Shown one piece after another: positions 31,000 to 41,101 of a stretch of DNA of 64,000 nucleotides (the first letter of the stretch is position 1; each line of letters opens with the position of its first letter). The DNA comes from Favolaschia claudopus (taxonomy: Eukaryota; Basidiomycota; Agaricomycetes; Agaricales; Mycenaceae). The translations under genes and the position numbers were made by a program. Location of the stretch: positions 992,001 to 1,056,000 of the forward strand of contig JAWWNJ010000084.1 of the NCBI GenBank assembly GCA_037176885.1, read 5' to 3'. Below the pieces are notes generated by a model. The model had not been told where the DNA came from. It ran no database searches and was given only the letters and a program-made list of their open reading frames with translations.

Positions 31000-32466
31000 T
31001 GTGAGGCAAGAGGTAACAACGGGCGAAGACGTGGCATGTCAAAACGAGAGAGTGCGTCAGCAAGGTAGTTCTGTTCAGAGGAAACCCACACGCAGGAGAT
31101 GGAAAAGCCGAAGGATAGCGCAAGAAGAAAGATCTCCCTCAAGAGCGCCTGTGCAGGCACCTCCTGAATAGAACCCCCATTCAGACCAGCCACGCCACCG
31201 GTGTTGTCAACCCGAAGTAAGACGCGGGACCCGGCCCAGGCCGGAGATGCCCAAATACGAAGAGCGTGGAGCACGGCCCACAGCTCCTTGAAAAGGATAG
31301 ACTTTCCCCGGTGCCGCCTGGGTACTCGCATCGCAAAAAAATCGATACTTAGGTGCCTCCCGGGGCCCAAGATGACCGCCAATTCCTTTCGAGGAAGACC
31401 CACTGGCGTCAGTAAAGATAACCACGCCCGGGCGGTGAGGATGTAGGGACTGGATACCGTTCCAAGTCGGAAGAAGACGAGCCCACCATTCCAAATCACG
31501 GCGTGCACCTCTCGGGATGCGACGCCGGCCAAAGGATGGGAAATGGGACAGCGCATCGTACACACGACGGATGAAAGCGCGCCCCGCAGGCAGGACCTTC
31601 GTTGCAAACTGCAGAAGGCCGGCAACTGACTGGAGGTCCAAGAGGGTAGCCGACGCTCCGGATAGAAGGGAGTTGAGAGTAGCCATGGTGCGCTGCAGCT
31701 TCTCGCCACTGTGAAGGCAACCACCGCGGGTAGATGGAGGAATGTCCTTCCCTGCCTTCCCAACTGGATGGGCAGAGAAACCAGTCGCGTCGCAGATTGC
31801 GCGGAAGATTGCACGGTCGCGCTCCGCAAGGTCATACTCGCCCGCTGCGTGAGCACCGAAGAAGTCGTCAAGGAAGTGGTCAAGAGGTGCACCCATACGC
31901 TCCGAGATCCAGTGCAGGGCCTCGGCAAACAGGTTGAAAGTGAAGGGTGATGAGCGGAATCAAATGGTAGGGGAACATCAATGTAACCAACACCGTCAAA
32001 GTATGAAGGGTGATGAGCGGGATCCAAATGGTAGGGGAACATCAACATCAATGTAACCAACACCGTCAAAGTAGAAGCCATACAACAGCGAGTCGTCCGG
32101 GCATACTACGATGTGGCGAAACGCACGCCGCAGGTCAATCTTCCAGAGGAGAGCACCGGGACCAAGTCGGCGGAGACGGTCAAAGAAGGTGTCAAGCGAG
32201 GTGTAGGAGAGTGTTACTGCGTCAGAGGAGATGCTATCATTGATAGACGAGCCACGAGGATAAGAGAGGTGGTGGACAGTGCGCCACCCGCCATCTGCTT
32301 TAGGGACAGTGCCCACAGGTGAGTAAACGACACGGCGCTGCTCATGAATGGGGAGGGAGTCGACACGGCGAAGCTCACCCAGAGAAAAATTTGCCAGAAT
32401 ATCTGCCGCAGTTACAGCGTGGTCGGACGGTGTGGCAGGCAGATTTCGTGAGAAGGCACGGCCCAC
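31000..32466 (-). pseudogene. Reverse transcriptase-RNase H of YR retrotransposon
   Basis: The RT begins with YSPVGTVPKADGGWRTVHHL and DLRRAFRHI. A roughly 60-bp imperfect tandem duplication at about 31,938-32,050 (the FDGVGYIDVDVPLPFG region is repeated) breaks the frame. RT continues with the active site DHFLDDFFGAH (about 31,880), then RNase H (VVIFTDASGSS near 31,420; LLRVDNTGGVAGLNG near 31,190; NYLADALSRFD near 31,050) in a third frame. The domain order RT-RNase H-recombinase supports a DIRS/Ngaro assignment. Inactive as it stands. Confidence 0.82.
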
Positions 32467-32785
32467 GCGGGGGCCAGTGTATCCAATTGACGCACCATAG
32501 GTACAGATATTATGTAGGTGTTGTACGAAAGAGGGATCAGGATAATCCTGAAGTAAGAATGCGGGATTAAGGGAGCTATTAACACGAGGACACTGGGAAA
32601 GTGATGTGTGTATTGTGTGTATTGGGACGGGGAGGGGGAGGAGGCATTAGACGGGCAAAAAGATGAGCGGTACGCGAAAGGGGTGATAGAGAGGGTGGGG
32701 TGCGAGGAGCCAGTGGACGAGGAGGAACCGAAGGGTTGGTCGGAGTGGGGCAGAGGCCGGACTCGGTCGGCGTGCCCCAAACATC

Positions 32786-33016
32786 CTACCTCCGCTTCTG
32801 AGGGCAAGCATGCGCGGGGTGGGCACCCTGACACGCAATGCAGACATGGCGGCGAGAGCACTTGTCGCCCATGCGACAACCTGTGGGGTCCTGAAACTTG
32901 TAGCAAGTCTCATCAACCTTCGGACGGGATCCAGGGGCGCCGGGCTCAGAAAGGCGCTCGGCGAGGTCGCGTTTTCGTTTGGAGGAGAATGGTGGGGGCA
33001 GTGGGTAACGAACCAA
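32786..33016 (-). pseudogene. Gag C-terminal fragment of YR retrotransposon
   Basis: A short frame with clustered Cys/His: CYKFQDPTGCRMGDKCSRRH followed by CIACQGAHPAHAC. This resembles the CCCH-plus-knuckle end of fungal YR-element Gag proteins. The N-terminal part of Gag is not visible upstream. Confidence 0.65.
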
Positions 33017-33922
33017 CCTGGTGGAGATCTATTATACAATTCAGAGTGTGCCGTAATTGTCTTTGTCTTTTGTCTTTGTCTCGAGACAACTGTCAAACCG
33101 GCTTCGGTTAACGGTTATCTCGGCATCCGGTTGTTGTTTCCGTCTACCGTCCTCCTGCGCGTGCTTATTGCAGCTTGCTCTGTCTTGCCCTCCGCCACTG
33201 GGAGTGCAGCTTCTCAAGTCTCACTTTGCATTGTTCTGGCTTCCAGTTTCCAGTTTTTGTTTCTGTTTGTCTTAGAAGAATCTCGATTCGGCGGACTGGA
33301 ATCTCTGCTCATTGAAACTTGGTATCTCTCTACGAGTACGACCTTGAATGCTCTGCTTATTCTTCCATGAAAAATTGATGTTCCCCAGGAGTGAGTGTCA
33401 TCATCTACAGTACTACATACTCGCTTTCCCAGCTGTATTGGACAGAACATCCTTCGTTGACACTTAACTCATTTGGGATATTGCTATCTTATCCTCTATT
33501 CAACCGCGCTCTGGAATCCGGCTACGAGCGCAATCCCCAAGTCCCTTATCGCCGGTGCTCTTCTTATGTCTGAAGCTGTAGAGTTGAATTTGGCTCATCC
33601 TACGAGTGTCAACATGAATGTGCACAATGCAGATGTCCCTGGTATGGTTATGATGCCTCTCCCAGAGTCTCCCTGTTCAATTTCTTTGCTCTGTGGGTGT
33701 TCACCTTCATGCAACCATAAACAGGAATTGCCTACGAGCGTCAACCTGCACTTGCTTATCCTCCCTCACAAGTCGCACAGGGGCCGACCTGCATTTGCTG
33801 GCTGCTCTCAATGCTGTCTGTCTGACTGGATTCATTAGAGGAGACCGGAATCAATCTACGTATTGGGACCGGGATCTTGAACACAAAGACGCGAGGAACC
33901 AACCGCAGGTTGGTGACGAGCG
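33017..33922. other. Intergenic, no gene seen
   Basis: No domain recognised. CCTACGAG(T/C)GTCAAC(A/C)TG occurs near 33,599 and 33,731, hinting at an old local duplication. Confidence 0.4.
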
Positions 33923-34197
33923 TGTAGAATATTGTGGTTCAATCGGGTAAAATGGGTGGTTCAAATTGTGTATTCTATGGTAAACTACACCGGGATTTTA
34001 TACCATACAGAACAATGGAAACTACAAGCGTAAATACATGATGTAGAACAATGTGTAAGTAGTACAATAGCATTCCCGAATAGTCCAACAATGAAGCAGT
34101 GTGTGATCCAGGCCTGCCTGGATCTCATCATGCTGCGTATCCACGCTAGCATCCCAACCAGTAACCAAACTGTGTCGGCTTGTTTCATCTTCCAACA
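33923..34197 (-). repeat. 3' LTR of gag-only copia element
   Basis: 275 bp, bounded by TG/CA and followed internally by the complement of a GAGGGGGAG polypurine tract. Confidence 0.8.
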
Positions 34198-34243
34198 CTC
34201 CCCCTCAAGCCGACATCCTTCAATTGTCCTTCAATCTAGCAGA

Positions 34244-35201
34244 TTACCACGCGGCATCGAAGCCGTCATCGGCAGGTGCGGCAGTTGTATTCTTGAGTGG
34301 ACAATTAGCCTGGTAATGCCCTTTCTTCTGGCAATTAAAGCAGGTAATTTCCGAAACAGGACGGTGAGCACGTTTGGCATCAGCATGAAAGACAGCTTCA
34401 CGCGAAGTCATCACGGTTGGTGATATACGTGATTTCTCATTGAGCAATCGGCCAATCACATAATCAAGAGTGAGCGCATCGGGGGCGGTAGAATCGAGGG
34501 CCACAACAAAAGTGTCGTAGGTGCATGGGAGACCCATGGTGAGCACAAGGATCACGTCTTCATCGTCAACAGTGATTCCGGCTTGCTTCAAACGGAACGC
34601 AACACTTCGGACATCTCCAATCCATGCGGCCATTTTTTGACTCTCCTCCATACGCATCAACATAAATTTCCTTCTCAGTGTCATCTTCGTTGCAAATCCA
34701 TGCGAACGATGCACACGTTCAAGTTCCTGCCAGACCTCGTAGGCAGTAATCGCAGTCATATGTGCGAGCTGATCAACCTCAACAGATAAGTTCATCTCGG
34801 CACGAGCCTCGGCACTCTGCCGGTTCCAATCCTTCACAGCCTTCGAATTCGGTCCAGTGGTCGGCATCGCGGTAACTCCAAGGGCAACATCTCGAACATT
34901 TCGGCGCGTAAACAAAGCCTCCATGAGAATGCGCCATATTTCGTAATTCTCGTTGTTCAGTTTAATCGTTCCTTTCGGGTTCGGGTTCGGGTTCGGGTTC
35001 GGGTTCGGGTTCGGGTTCGGGTTCGGGTTCGGGTTCGGGTTCGGGTTCGGGTTCGGGTTCGGGTTCGGGTTCGGGTTCGGGTTCGGGTTCGGGTTCGGGT
35101 TCGGGTTCGGGTTCGGGTTCGGTTTCAGTTCGGTTCCAGATAAATAAGATGAGGATGATTTAAAAGTAAAGCAAAGATAGAGATTTTGGGGGCCAATAAC
35201 C
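34244..35201 (-). CDS. gag: Copia-type Gag with CCHC knuckle and Pro-Asn repeat
   Basis: A UBN2/copia Gag core ([72 protein letters not shown]) ends with the knuckle [14 protein letters not shown]. No upstream ATG is present. The N-terminal side of the frame is about 25 Pro-Asn dipeptides encoded by the (TTCGGG)n tract, and the first ATG (34,924) lies inside the core, so the normal start seems to have been replaced by the repeat. The frame is otherwise intact to the stop at 34,244, only 46 bp from the LTR. The protein would form particles in trans with an autonomous copia element (inference). Confidence 0.8.
34974..35122 (+). repeat. (TTCGGG)~25 hexanucleotide array
   Basis: 149 bp of almost perfect TTCGGG. 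One base differs from the TTAGGG telomere unit (A to C). On the minus strand it reads as (Pro-Asn)n in frame with Gag. Confidence 0.95.
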
Positions 35202-35381
35202 TGTAGAATATTGTGGTTCAATCGGGTAAAATGGGTGGTTCCAATTGTGTATTCTATGGTAAACTACACCGGGCTTTTATACCATACAGAACAATGGAAA
35301 CTACAAGCGTAAATACATGATGTAGAACAATGTGTAAGTAGTACAATAGCATTCCCGAATAGTCCAACAATGAAGCAGTGT
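35202..35381 (-). repeat. 5' LTR of gag-only copia element, truncated
   Basis: First 180 bp of the 275-bp LTR. The break is at AGCAGTGTC, a 9-mer repeated at 35,512-35,520, with 129 bp of inverted-repeat-rich sequence between. Confidence 0.75.
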
Positions 35382-37605
35382 CGGAAAAATGCCGGATTGC
35401 TTCGAATGGCTTCTAACCAATTAGGACCTTCGAGAACCTTAGGATGGCTTAGAACCGCTGGCAGTGTGGCTTATAATCCACCCTAAGCTAGCTCGAAGAC
35501 CTTATAAGCCAAGCAGTGTCTTGAGGGGATTAGAGGTGTCAGGCCATCTGAACAAGTTAATAACAATGTGAAACTATCGGTACACGCCCGCCCCGTGTAA
35601 ATTCATGCATCGTGACATGAAAATTTGCCGCGCAGAAAACCGCAAAAACGTCCAAGTCCAAATGCCGAGATGCCGAGTAATGACGTCAGTGCTCCACATC
35701 CGCAGCACGCATATGCTGGGAACGGTGCTCGTCTCTCTTGTCTCCGCCCACCACCACCACCACCACCACCTCAACAACGCATCTTGTAGTCGCCATCGCC
35801 ATCGCCGTCACTGTCGCTGTCGCCGCCGCCGCCGTCGCTCTCTCCCTCCTCTTTTGCGAAGCACCTCTACTGAATATTGCGACTGACGTCCCTCAGCCGG
35901 TGGCGACGACAACGACAACGGCTGCATTGGCTAGGCACCGAGGGGGATTTGGGGGCAAACTGGAGGGCTGGATTTGGGAACGGTGGTACGTCAACAACAT
36001 GGATCGTCTTAACTCTGGCACTGACCACTTGTCGTGAGCTTAGCACCTGAATAGACGCAGCATACTTATCTCCCATGTGCAACTAGTCCCCCCGGCGTCG
36101 CCGCTGACGACAAGCGATTTGTATGGCAATATGAGCGAGAATACGATGAAAGGTGCGTTGACCACTCACCCTTTTCTCACACTTTCGAGGCTGATCACAA
36201 TTATAAACACAACGACCATCCGCCCCGCTATGTTTGTCTGTCTTCACTTCTGCTTTCATTGCGCTCATTCAGTTGATTCTCAGCGCCAACCGCCGTCACC
36301 AGCTCAGTCATTTCAAGCGGGGTCGTCCCAGACGGGTCGTCTCAAGTCGTTTCTTGTCCTTGACAACTCGCCGCATGCTCGGGATTCAACTCATTATTCT
36401 CTCCCCCCCCTCGTCAGAACTGCACGTAGTAATGTATCATTATTCCAAGTTTTGAATAAATTTGCTTCGTCCATCTCTTCCTATGTGTGATGCAGTACTA
36501 GTAATGCTATAAATCCAGGATGACTATTGAGTACGCGATTCCTTTTCCTATCTCCCGGGCTGCTTGAATCAGCTGTAGACTGCACAGAATCTTGGCAATG
36601 CTCCGGAATCTCTCAATACATCAAAGATACACCCTGTGGCCGCCATGGCTGGCTATTTTTCAACTTTTTGGTCTCCAGCATGCAGCCCCGACACTACTTA
36701 ACGCTTTGTGAGCTTATCCTGCCGAGTGCCTACTTGCTATTTATCTGGTTGATATGTCTCGCTGTCATCATCGCAAAACCTATCGCTAGAGGGAATCAAG
36801 AAAGGCCGGGTTCTCTCATAAGGTAACAAAACCTGTGATGATTAGTGGGTACTTGTATATGCTATGGGCCAGGTTCATCGTGCGTGCAGTGCTCCTTGTA
36901 TATGTTCTATATTTTGATTAATTCAGCAAGTCAACTACTCGTTCTCGGATCCCAATTCATCATACTCAATCGGCGCGTATTACCTGTATGCTCCCTCTCA
37001 TCTACCTTACATTTGTTCATCCTTTATTTTCAGGCCCTTCGGAATATCGCAAGTGATAAGAAGAAATCATATGGCCGGATTTCTCTCGGTTGTTGTTGTT
37101 CTGTTTATATTTCCCTACACAATACTATCATCTGGCTAGAGTTGTACTAGTTCTAATCAGTACTTGAATGAATTCCATTTCTGTTTGCTTTTTTGGCAGA
37201 AATACTGAAGGTTCGACATTGCATGGCCATCCACACCCAACCCTTGAGTCGGGTGAGCTATGTCATCATTTCAGGAATCAGACCTAGGGAAGATCTGCTG
37301 AGTCCCCGAGTCCTCCCCTACCTTCTCCCTTTCTTCCTCTTTTTCCCTTTCTTTTTCGCAATTTTCCAGCACGGGACCCAGTACATTGAATAAAAAACCC
37401 ACATTCGACACACTCGCTAAACAATCTACGTTGTTCTGGTTCAGTGCGCCGTGCGACAAGAGTCACCCACCTTTACACTTTTTTGAACCTTACCTCAAGG
37501 TCTAACGAGTGTCCGTTTCGTCTGCAACGCGGACGACTTCCATCGATAAGTAATCGATTCTTTTGCTGCGTTCTCTCGCTCGTCACTGTAGAAAAATACG
37601 ACTTG
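35382..37605. other. Intergenic; repeat copy, CCA tract, no gene seen
   Basis: 35,605-35,740 is an inverted copy of the repeat at 28,695-28,800. A (CCA)n tract (35,748-35,770) and CGC/GTC triplets follow. From 35,900 to 37,600 nothing is recognisable, although the end may be the leader of the gypsy element that begins with gag at 37,606. Confidence 0.45.
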
Positions 37606-39575
37606 ATGCACCAGCAATCCCCACAAGCTACCCCAGCTTCAACCCCGGACGTGATCGGCGACATCGCTCCCATCACATCTGTTGTCATCGACGAGGGAAA
37701 ATCTCCATCATCGTTGACATCGCGGCAGGACGGACCGGAAGGCGTGAGAGACGACCACGGCGCTATCGAGGCAATCACGCCCGGTGCGCTGGCATCCCTT
37801 TCCCCCACTTCTCTCTCCAACACTCCCCATCCGTCGGCTGCCGCTGTTGGGCGTCTACGCTCAGCATCATGGACCGTGTACTCTGAAGTAGATACACGGA
37901 ATGAATCCAATATAGTTTCTTCTCACTCTCTTACTGCGGCACCTCAGTCTGCTCAGCCTGGCGACTCTCCACTTCAGATCGCCGGCACGTCCCCACTCAG
38001 CTATATTCCTCAATCCAGCCACCAAGCTGTTGAGAGACCACGACCTGGGCCGCCGACTACCAGCAAGAGAGTAACTGTCGAGGAAGTCGACGATGACGGC
38101 GACTTGCCTCAATCCACTGCCCAACGGAGACCGCGTAAGACGAAGGAAAAACCGGTGAGTAAAATCACCATTCGGCGTTCTCGACGCCATTTCTCCACGT
38201 CCTCGAGTCCCGTTGGAGAAACGTCGCACGTTGAGGACGGCGACGCGTTAAGGCCGCGATCCAAGCCGAAGGCGCCGGGCAGTGCTGCTAGCGCACATTC
38301 GGGATCGCAGAGCTACGTATGGCCGGGTACGCAAACTCTTGCACCCAGCGCCATTTCTCCTTATCCTCCGTCGTTATTGAACGACTATAGCGGCTCTCGA
38401 GACGAGACCGTTATGTCAGATACTCAGCGCGCCATCCGCCGTAGCGAAAAGGATTGCGCAGTGGGTTCGTCGTCGACCGACGACGCTGAGCAGGGACGAG
38501 GGCGGCGAACTATCGCGCCTTCGCCCGTTAATACTCACGGGTCAGACTCAGAGCCCGAGCCCTTGTCTTTTATCAGAAAGAAAGGGAAGAATTTGGCGGA
38601 AGAAGCCCTGGCTCGTGAGCGAGCTCGGACTGACAACACCGCCGAGGCTCGTCAGCGTCGTGAGGACGCCGAACGAGGCTTGAGACGACTGAAAGACTTG
38701 CGCGTCGAAGATGACACCGAGTATGCTGAGAGGCTCGTTGTGCAAGAGATCACCGAGCTCGAAAGCCTGCAGTTCGCACAGATGCAGGCTAAGGAAAATT
38801 GTGAATATTCACAGCGGGTTCTCGAGTTGCAACGGGAGGCCGCTGAAGAGGAGGAGAAATCGCGAGTGCTCGATGAGACGGCACTCGCAGCAGTACGAGC
38901 GGCGCGCGAGCAGCACGATCGTACTAAGGCGCGACAGAAGGCTGTTGAGGCTTCCATCGCAAATGAGAAGAAGGCTCGAGTTGCTTCAGCGGCGCTCGAA
39001 CCTCAGGCGCGTTCAAGAGAACAGCCGGAAAATGACTCAATCCGACTGATTCCATGGAAGGATCGAGTCGCAGGGCAGCAGATGCGGCTGTCGCAATTGA
39101 AAGAGCGAGGGTACTCACTCTTTCAGGATATGAAGATAGGTTTCACTGCATCGGGTGAGCCTATTGACTTGGATTCTGTCCAGATATTATCGGGAGGTTC
39201 GCGCACTAATGCCCAACCTCCGCAACCTGATTCAATTAAAGTGGAGATGTCTCGCGAGGAGAAACCGAGCGTTCCAGTGGAGCCGAATGTGTATGAGAAG
39301 GGTAATTCAAAGCCGCCTCAACCTTCGGATGAGGGAGACTCATCGTCTGAGTCTTCTCGCTCACGCAAGAAATCCAAACGGAAAGGTCGGCATACAAGCT
39401 ACCGTTCTGATTCAAATTACACGCGTTCGGAAGATACTGACAGCGCGTTTGGGAATTCCAGCGACGCAGAGTCAAGCTCAAAGAAGCGTCGCAAGAGTCG
39501 CCGCAAACGCGACAGCTCACCAAGCGATTCGTCTAGTTCATCTAGCGAGTCGTCCTATAGTGAGTCTGATTCCAG
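37606..39575 (+). pseudogene. gag: Gypsy gag, part 1 (interrupted by copia insertion)
   Basis: ATG at 37,606 (MHQQSPQATPAS). The N-terminal half is Ser/Pro-rich and disordered. A long charged region (about 38,570-38,980) rich in Ala, Glu, Arg and Gln looks like coiled coil (ERARTDNTAEARQRREDAER; AAVRAAREQHDRTKARQKAV). It ends in Ser/Arg/Lys-rich sequence with KKRRKSRRKRDSSPSDSSSS. The frame is broken at 39,575 by a copia LTR and resumes in the same frame at 44,629. The general layout (long disordered N-terminus, RS-type stretch, capsid) matches the Gag of the chromovirus at 22.6-24.3 kb. Confidence 0.82.
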
Positions 39576-39858
39576 TGTCGGTATACTGTAATTTCACACT
39601 TACATTCCTTTAGTTCCAGCTCGTAGTTTAGCTATACGGTCATTTAGTTATCTCCGTTCGGACACTGTATATAGTCACTCGGTCACACTACCGTTCCTCA
39701 GTCTTTTCTCCGACGACTGAGGTACGGTTTTATATCTACTCTACATACATTGTACTTATCGGCCTGCAGCTCTTGTCGCGCCCTCGCCATTACCGGCTCG
39801 TGCTGACGACTACGCTGCAGTTCGTCGTATCTCGCGTCTGCGCCATACGATACTCAAA
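39576..39858 (+). repeat. 5' LTR of copia element
   Basis: 283 bp. Differs from the 3' LTR mainly by lacking an 85-bp duplicated segment. Confidence 0.9.
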
Positions 39859-39974
39859 GGTTATGGGCACCCGAGCCTAACCTCAACCTCAATCCTTTCG
39901 CGTTTTCGGCCCGACTCTCTTTTTTCACTTCCTCTCAAGTTTTCGCTGCGACACTCCTTTTCTTCGCGCAAACT

Positions 39975-41101
39975 ATGTCCGAAACAGACACCACACCACC
40001 TACTGCTGTGCCAGTACCTGTCCGTCCCCGACTTACTGAGCTACCGGACAACTGGGAGCCGCCTCGTGTAACGGTGGAGAAGGATCGGCGAAAGAACGGG
40101 CGCAATTTCTGCGTAAACCCGTCGTGCCCTTCTCCCACTAGTCATTCTATTGACAAGTGCCGCGCCGTTGGCGGCGGCGCTTACGTCGCTGGTGGGAAGA
40201 AGGAAAAACGTCCACGAGGGGGCAGGGGGAGTGGAAAAGGGAAGGAGAAAAATAAGGACAAGGCCAATGTCGCCCAGGGGGAGACTCCGGAGTCCGCCGA
40301 AAAGGTTCAGACTCACTTTGTAGCTGACTGCGCCCAATATACCAATGATTTTGATGCTTATTTGGTTGAGAGCCCGTCGCACACCTCCGCCTCTGTTGAG
40401 CACGCTTTTAGCGTCGACTCCGGAGCGCACACTGTTATCCTCGACACTGGAGCAACCACTTCCATTCATTCGTCGAGATCAGCTTTCTCTTCTTATCACC
40501 CAGTCTCGGAAACGGTCACAGGCTTCGCATCCAATACGACCAAGATTGCGGGCCGTGGTGTGCTCACCTTCGAGCCGCATCTACCTGACGGCACCCGGCG
40601 CAAGCTCAACTTTGCTGACGCTGCTCATGTCCCCAATTCCTCACCAACCCTCGTCTCCGTCTCGCGTCTTGACGATGCAGGATGTTATGCCGTCTTCGGC
40701 TCAGGACGATGTGTTGTGTTCGAGAAGACGGACAATGGTAACTTCATTAACCATTTAGCGCGCTCAGAGCCGCTTGTATGCACCGGCTCCCGGCGAGGTA
40801 CTCGCTTATACCACATGGACCTCGACCCCGGAGTTTCTGCCTTCACCGCTTCTACCTCTTCACCGTCACGGTCTTCGGAAAAGCTTATGCTATTCCACCG
40901 TCTTGTTGGCCACCCAAGCGAACAGCTGACTCGCTCGCTGGCTCGCAGTGGGAAATACGACCATGTGCTGAAGCTAACGACAACCGAGATTAACGCCCCC
41001 CTACCTGTCTGTGACGCTTGCGCGCGTGGTAAATTAACCCGCGCTGCATTCCCCGCCTCTTATTCACGTGCTGATAAACCTCTTCGCCGTGTTTATAAGT
41101 A
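39975..41101 (+). pseudogene. Copia Gag remnant-protease-pre-integrase
   Basis: ATG at 39,975 (MSETDTTPPTAVPVPVRP). Only the end of Gag is present: a Cys/His cluster CVNPSCPSPTSHSIDKC and a basic Gly/Lys linker; the usual copia Gag core is missing. Then protease ILDTGATTSIHSS (about residues 155-167), and the pre-integrase zinc region LFHRLVGHPSEQL…CDACARGKL. A small indel near 41,097 puts a TAG in frame (VYK stop) just before the integrase core, which resumes in another frame at about 41,100. Confidence 0.85.

Larger units (their letters stand above)
28992..33016 (-). mobile_element. Decayed tyrosine-recombinase retrotransposon (Ngaro/DIRS-like)
   Basis: On the minus strand: Gag C-terminus with Cys/His clusters, RT, RNase H, then a tyrosine recombinase instead of an integrase, the order of DIRS-like YR retroelements. 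Two copies of a ~100-bp repeat (29,829-29,730 and 29,529-28,992, the latter split by a hAT-type MITE) lie downstream of the recombinase with about 200 bp between them. This matches a B1-A2-B2 terminal arrangement of split direct repeats. The expected upstream A1 copy was not seen near 33.0-33.4 kb, so the 5' end is probably lost. Multiple frameshifts. Confidence 0.75.
33923..35381 (-). mobile_element. Gag-only copia-type LTR retrotransposon
   Basis: Left (3') LTR 33,923-34,197 starts TGTAGAATATTG and ends TTCCAACA. The right (5') LTR shares its first 180 bp (35,202-35,381, two differences seen) and is then cut off. On the minus strand GGTTATTGGCCCCC follows the 5' LTR, a copia-like primer site, and CTTGAGGGGGAG precedes the 3' LTR as polypurine tract. 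The roughly 1-kb interior holds only gag; no protease, integrase or RT. Target duplication not determinable because one LTR end is lost. Confidence 0.85.

Noticed and set aside
34974..35122. TTCGGG array as a true telomere
   Set aside because: The unit differs from TTAGGG, lies inside an LTR element in frame with Gag, and unrelated sequence follows on both sides.
35374..35520. Clean transposon insertion with 9-bp target duplication AGCAGTGTC
   Set aside because: The LTR sequence does not resume after the second 9-mer, so it is not a simple insertion into the LTR.
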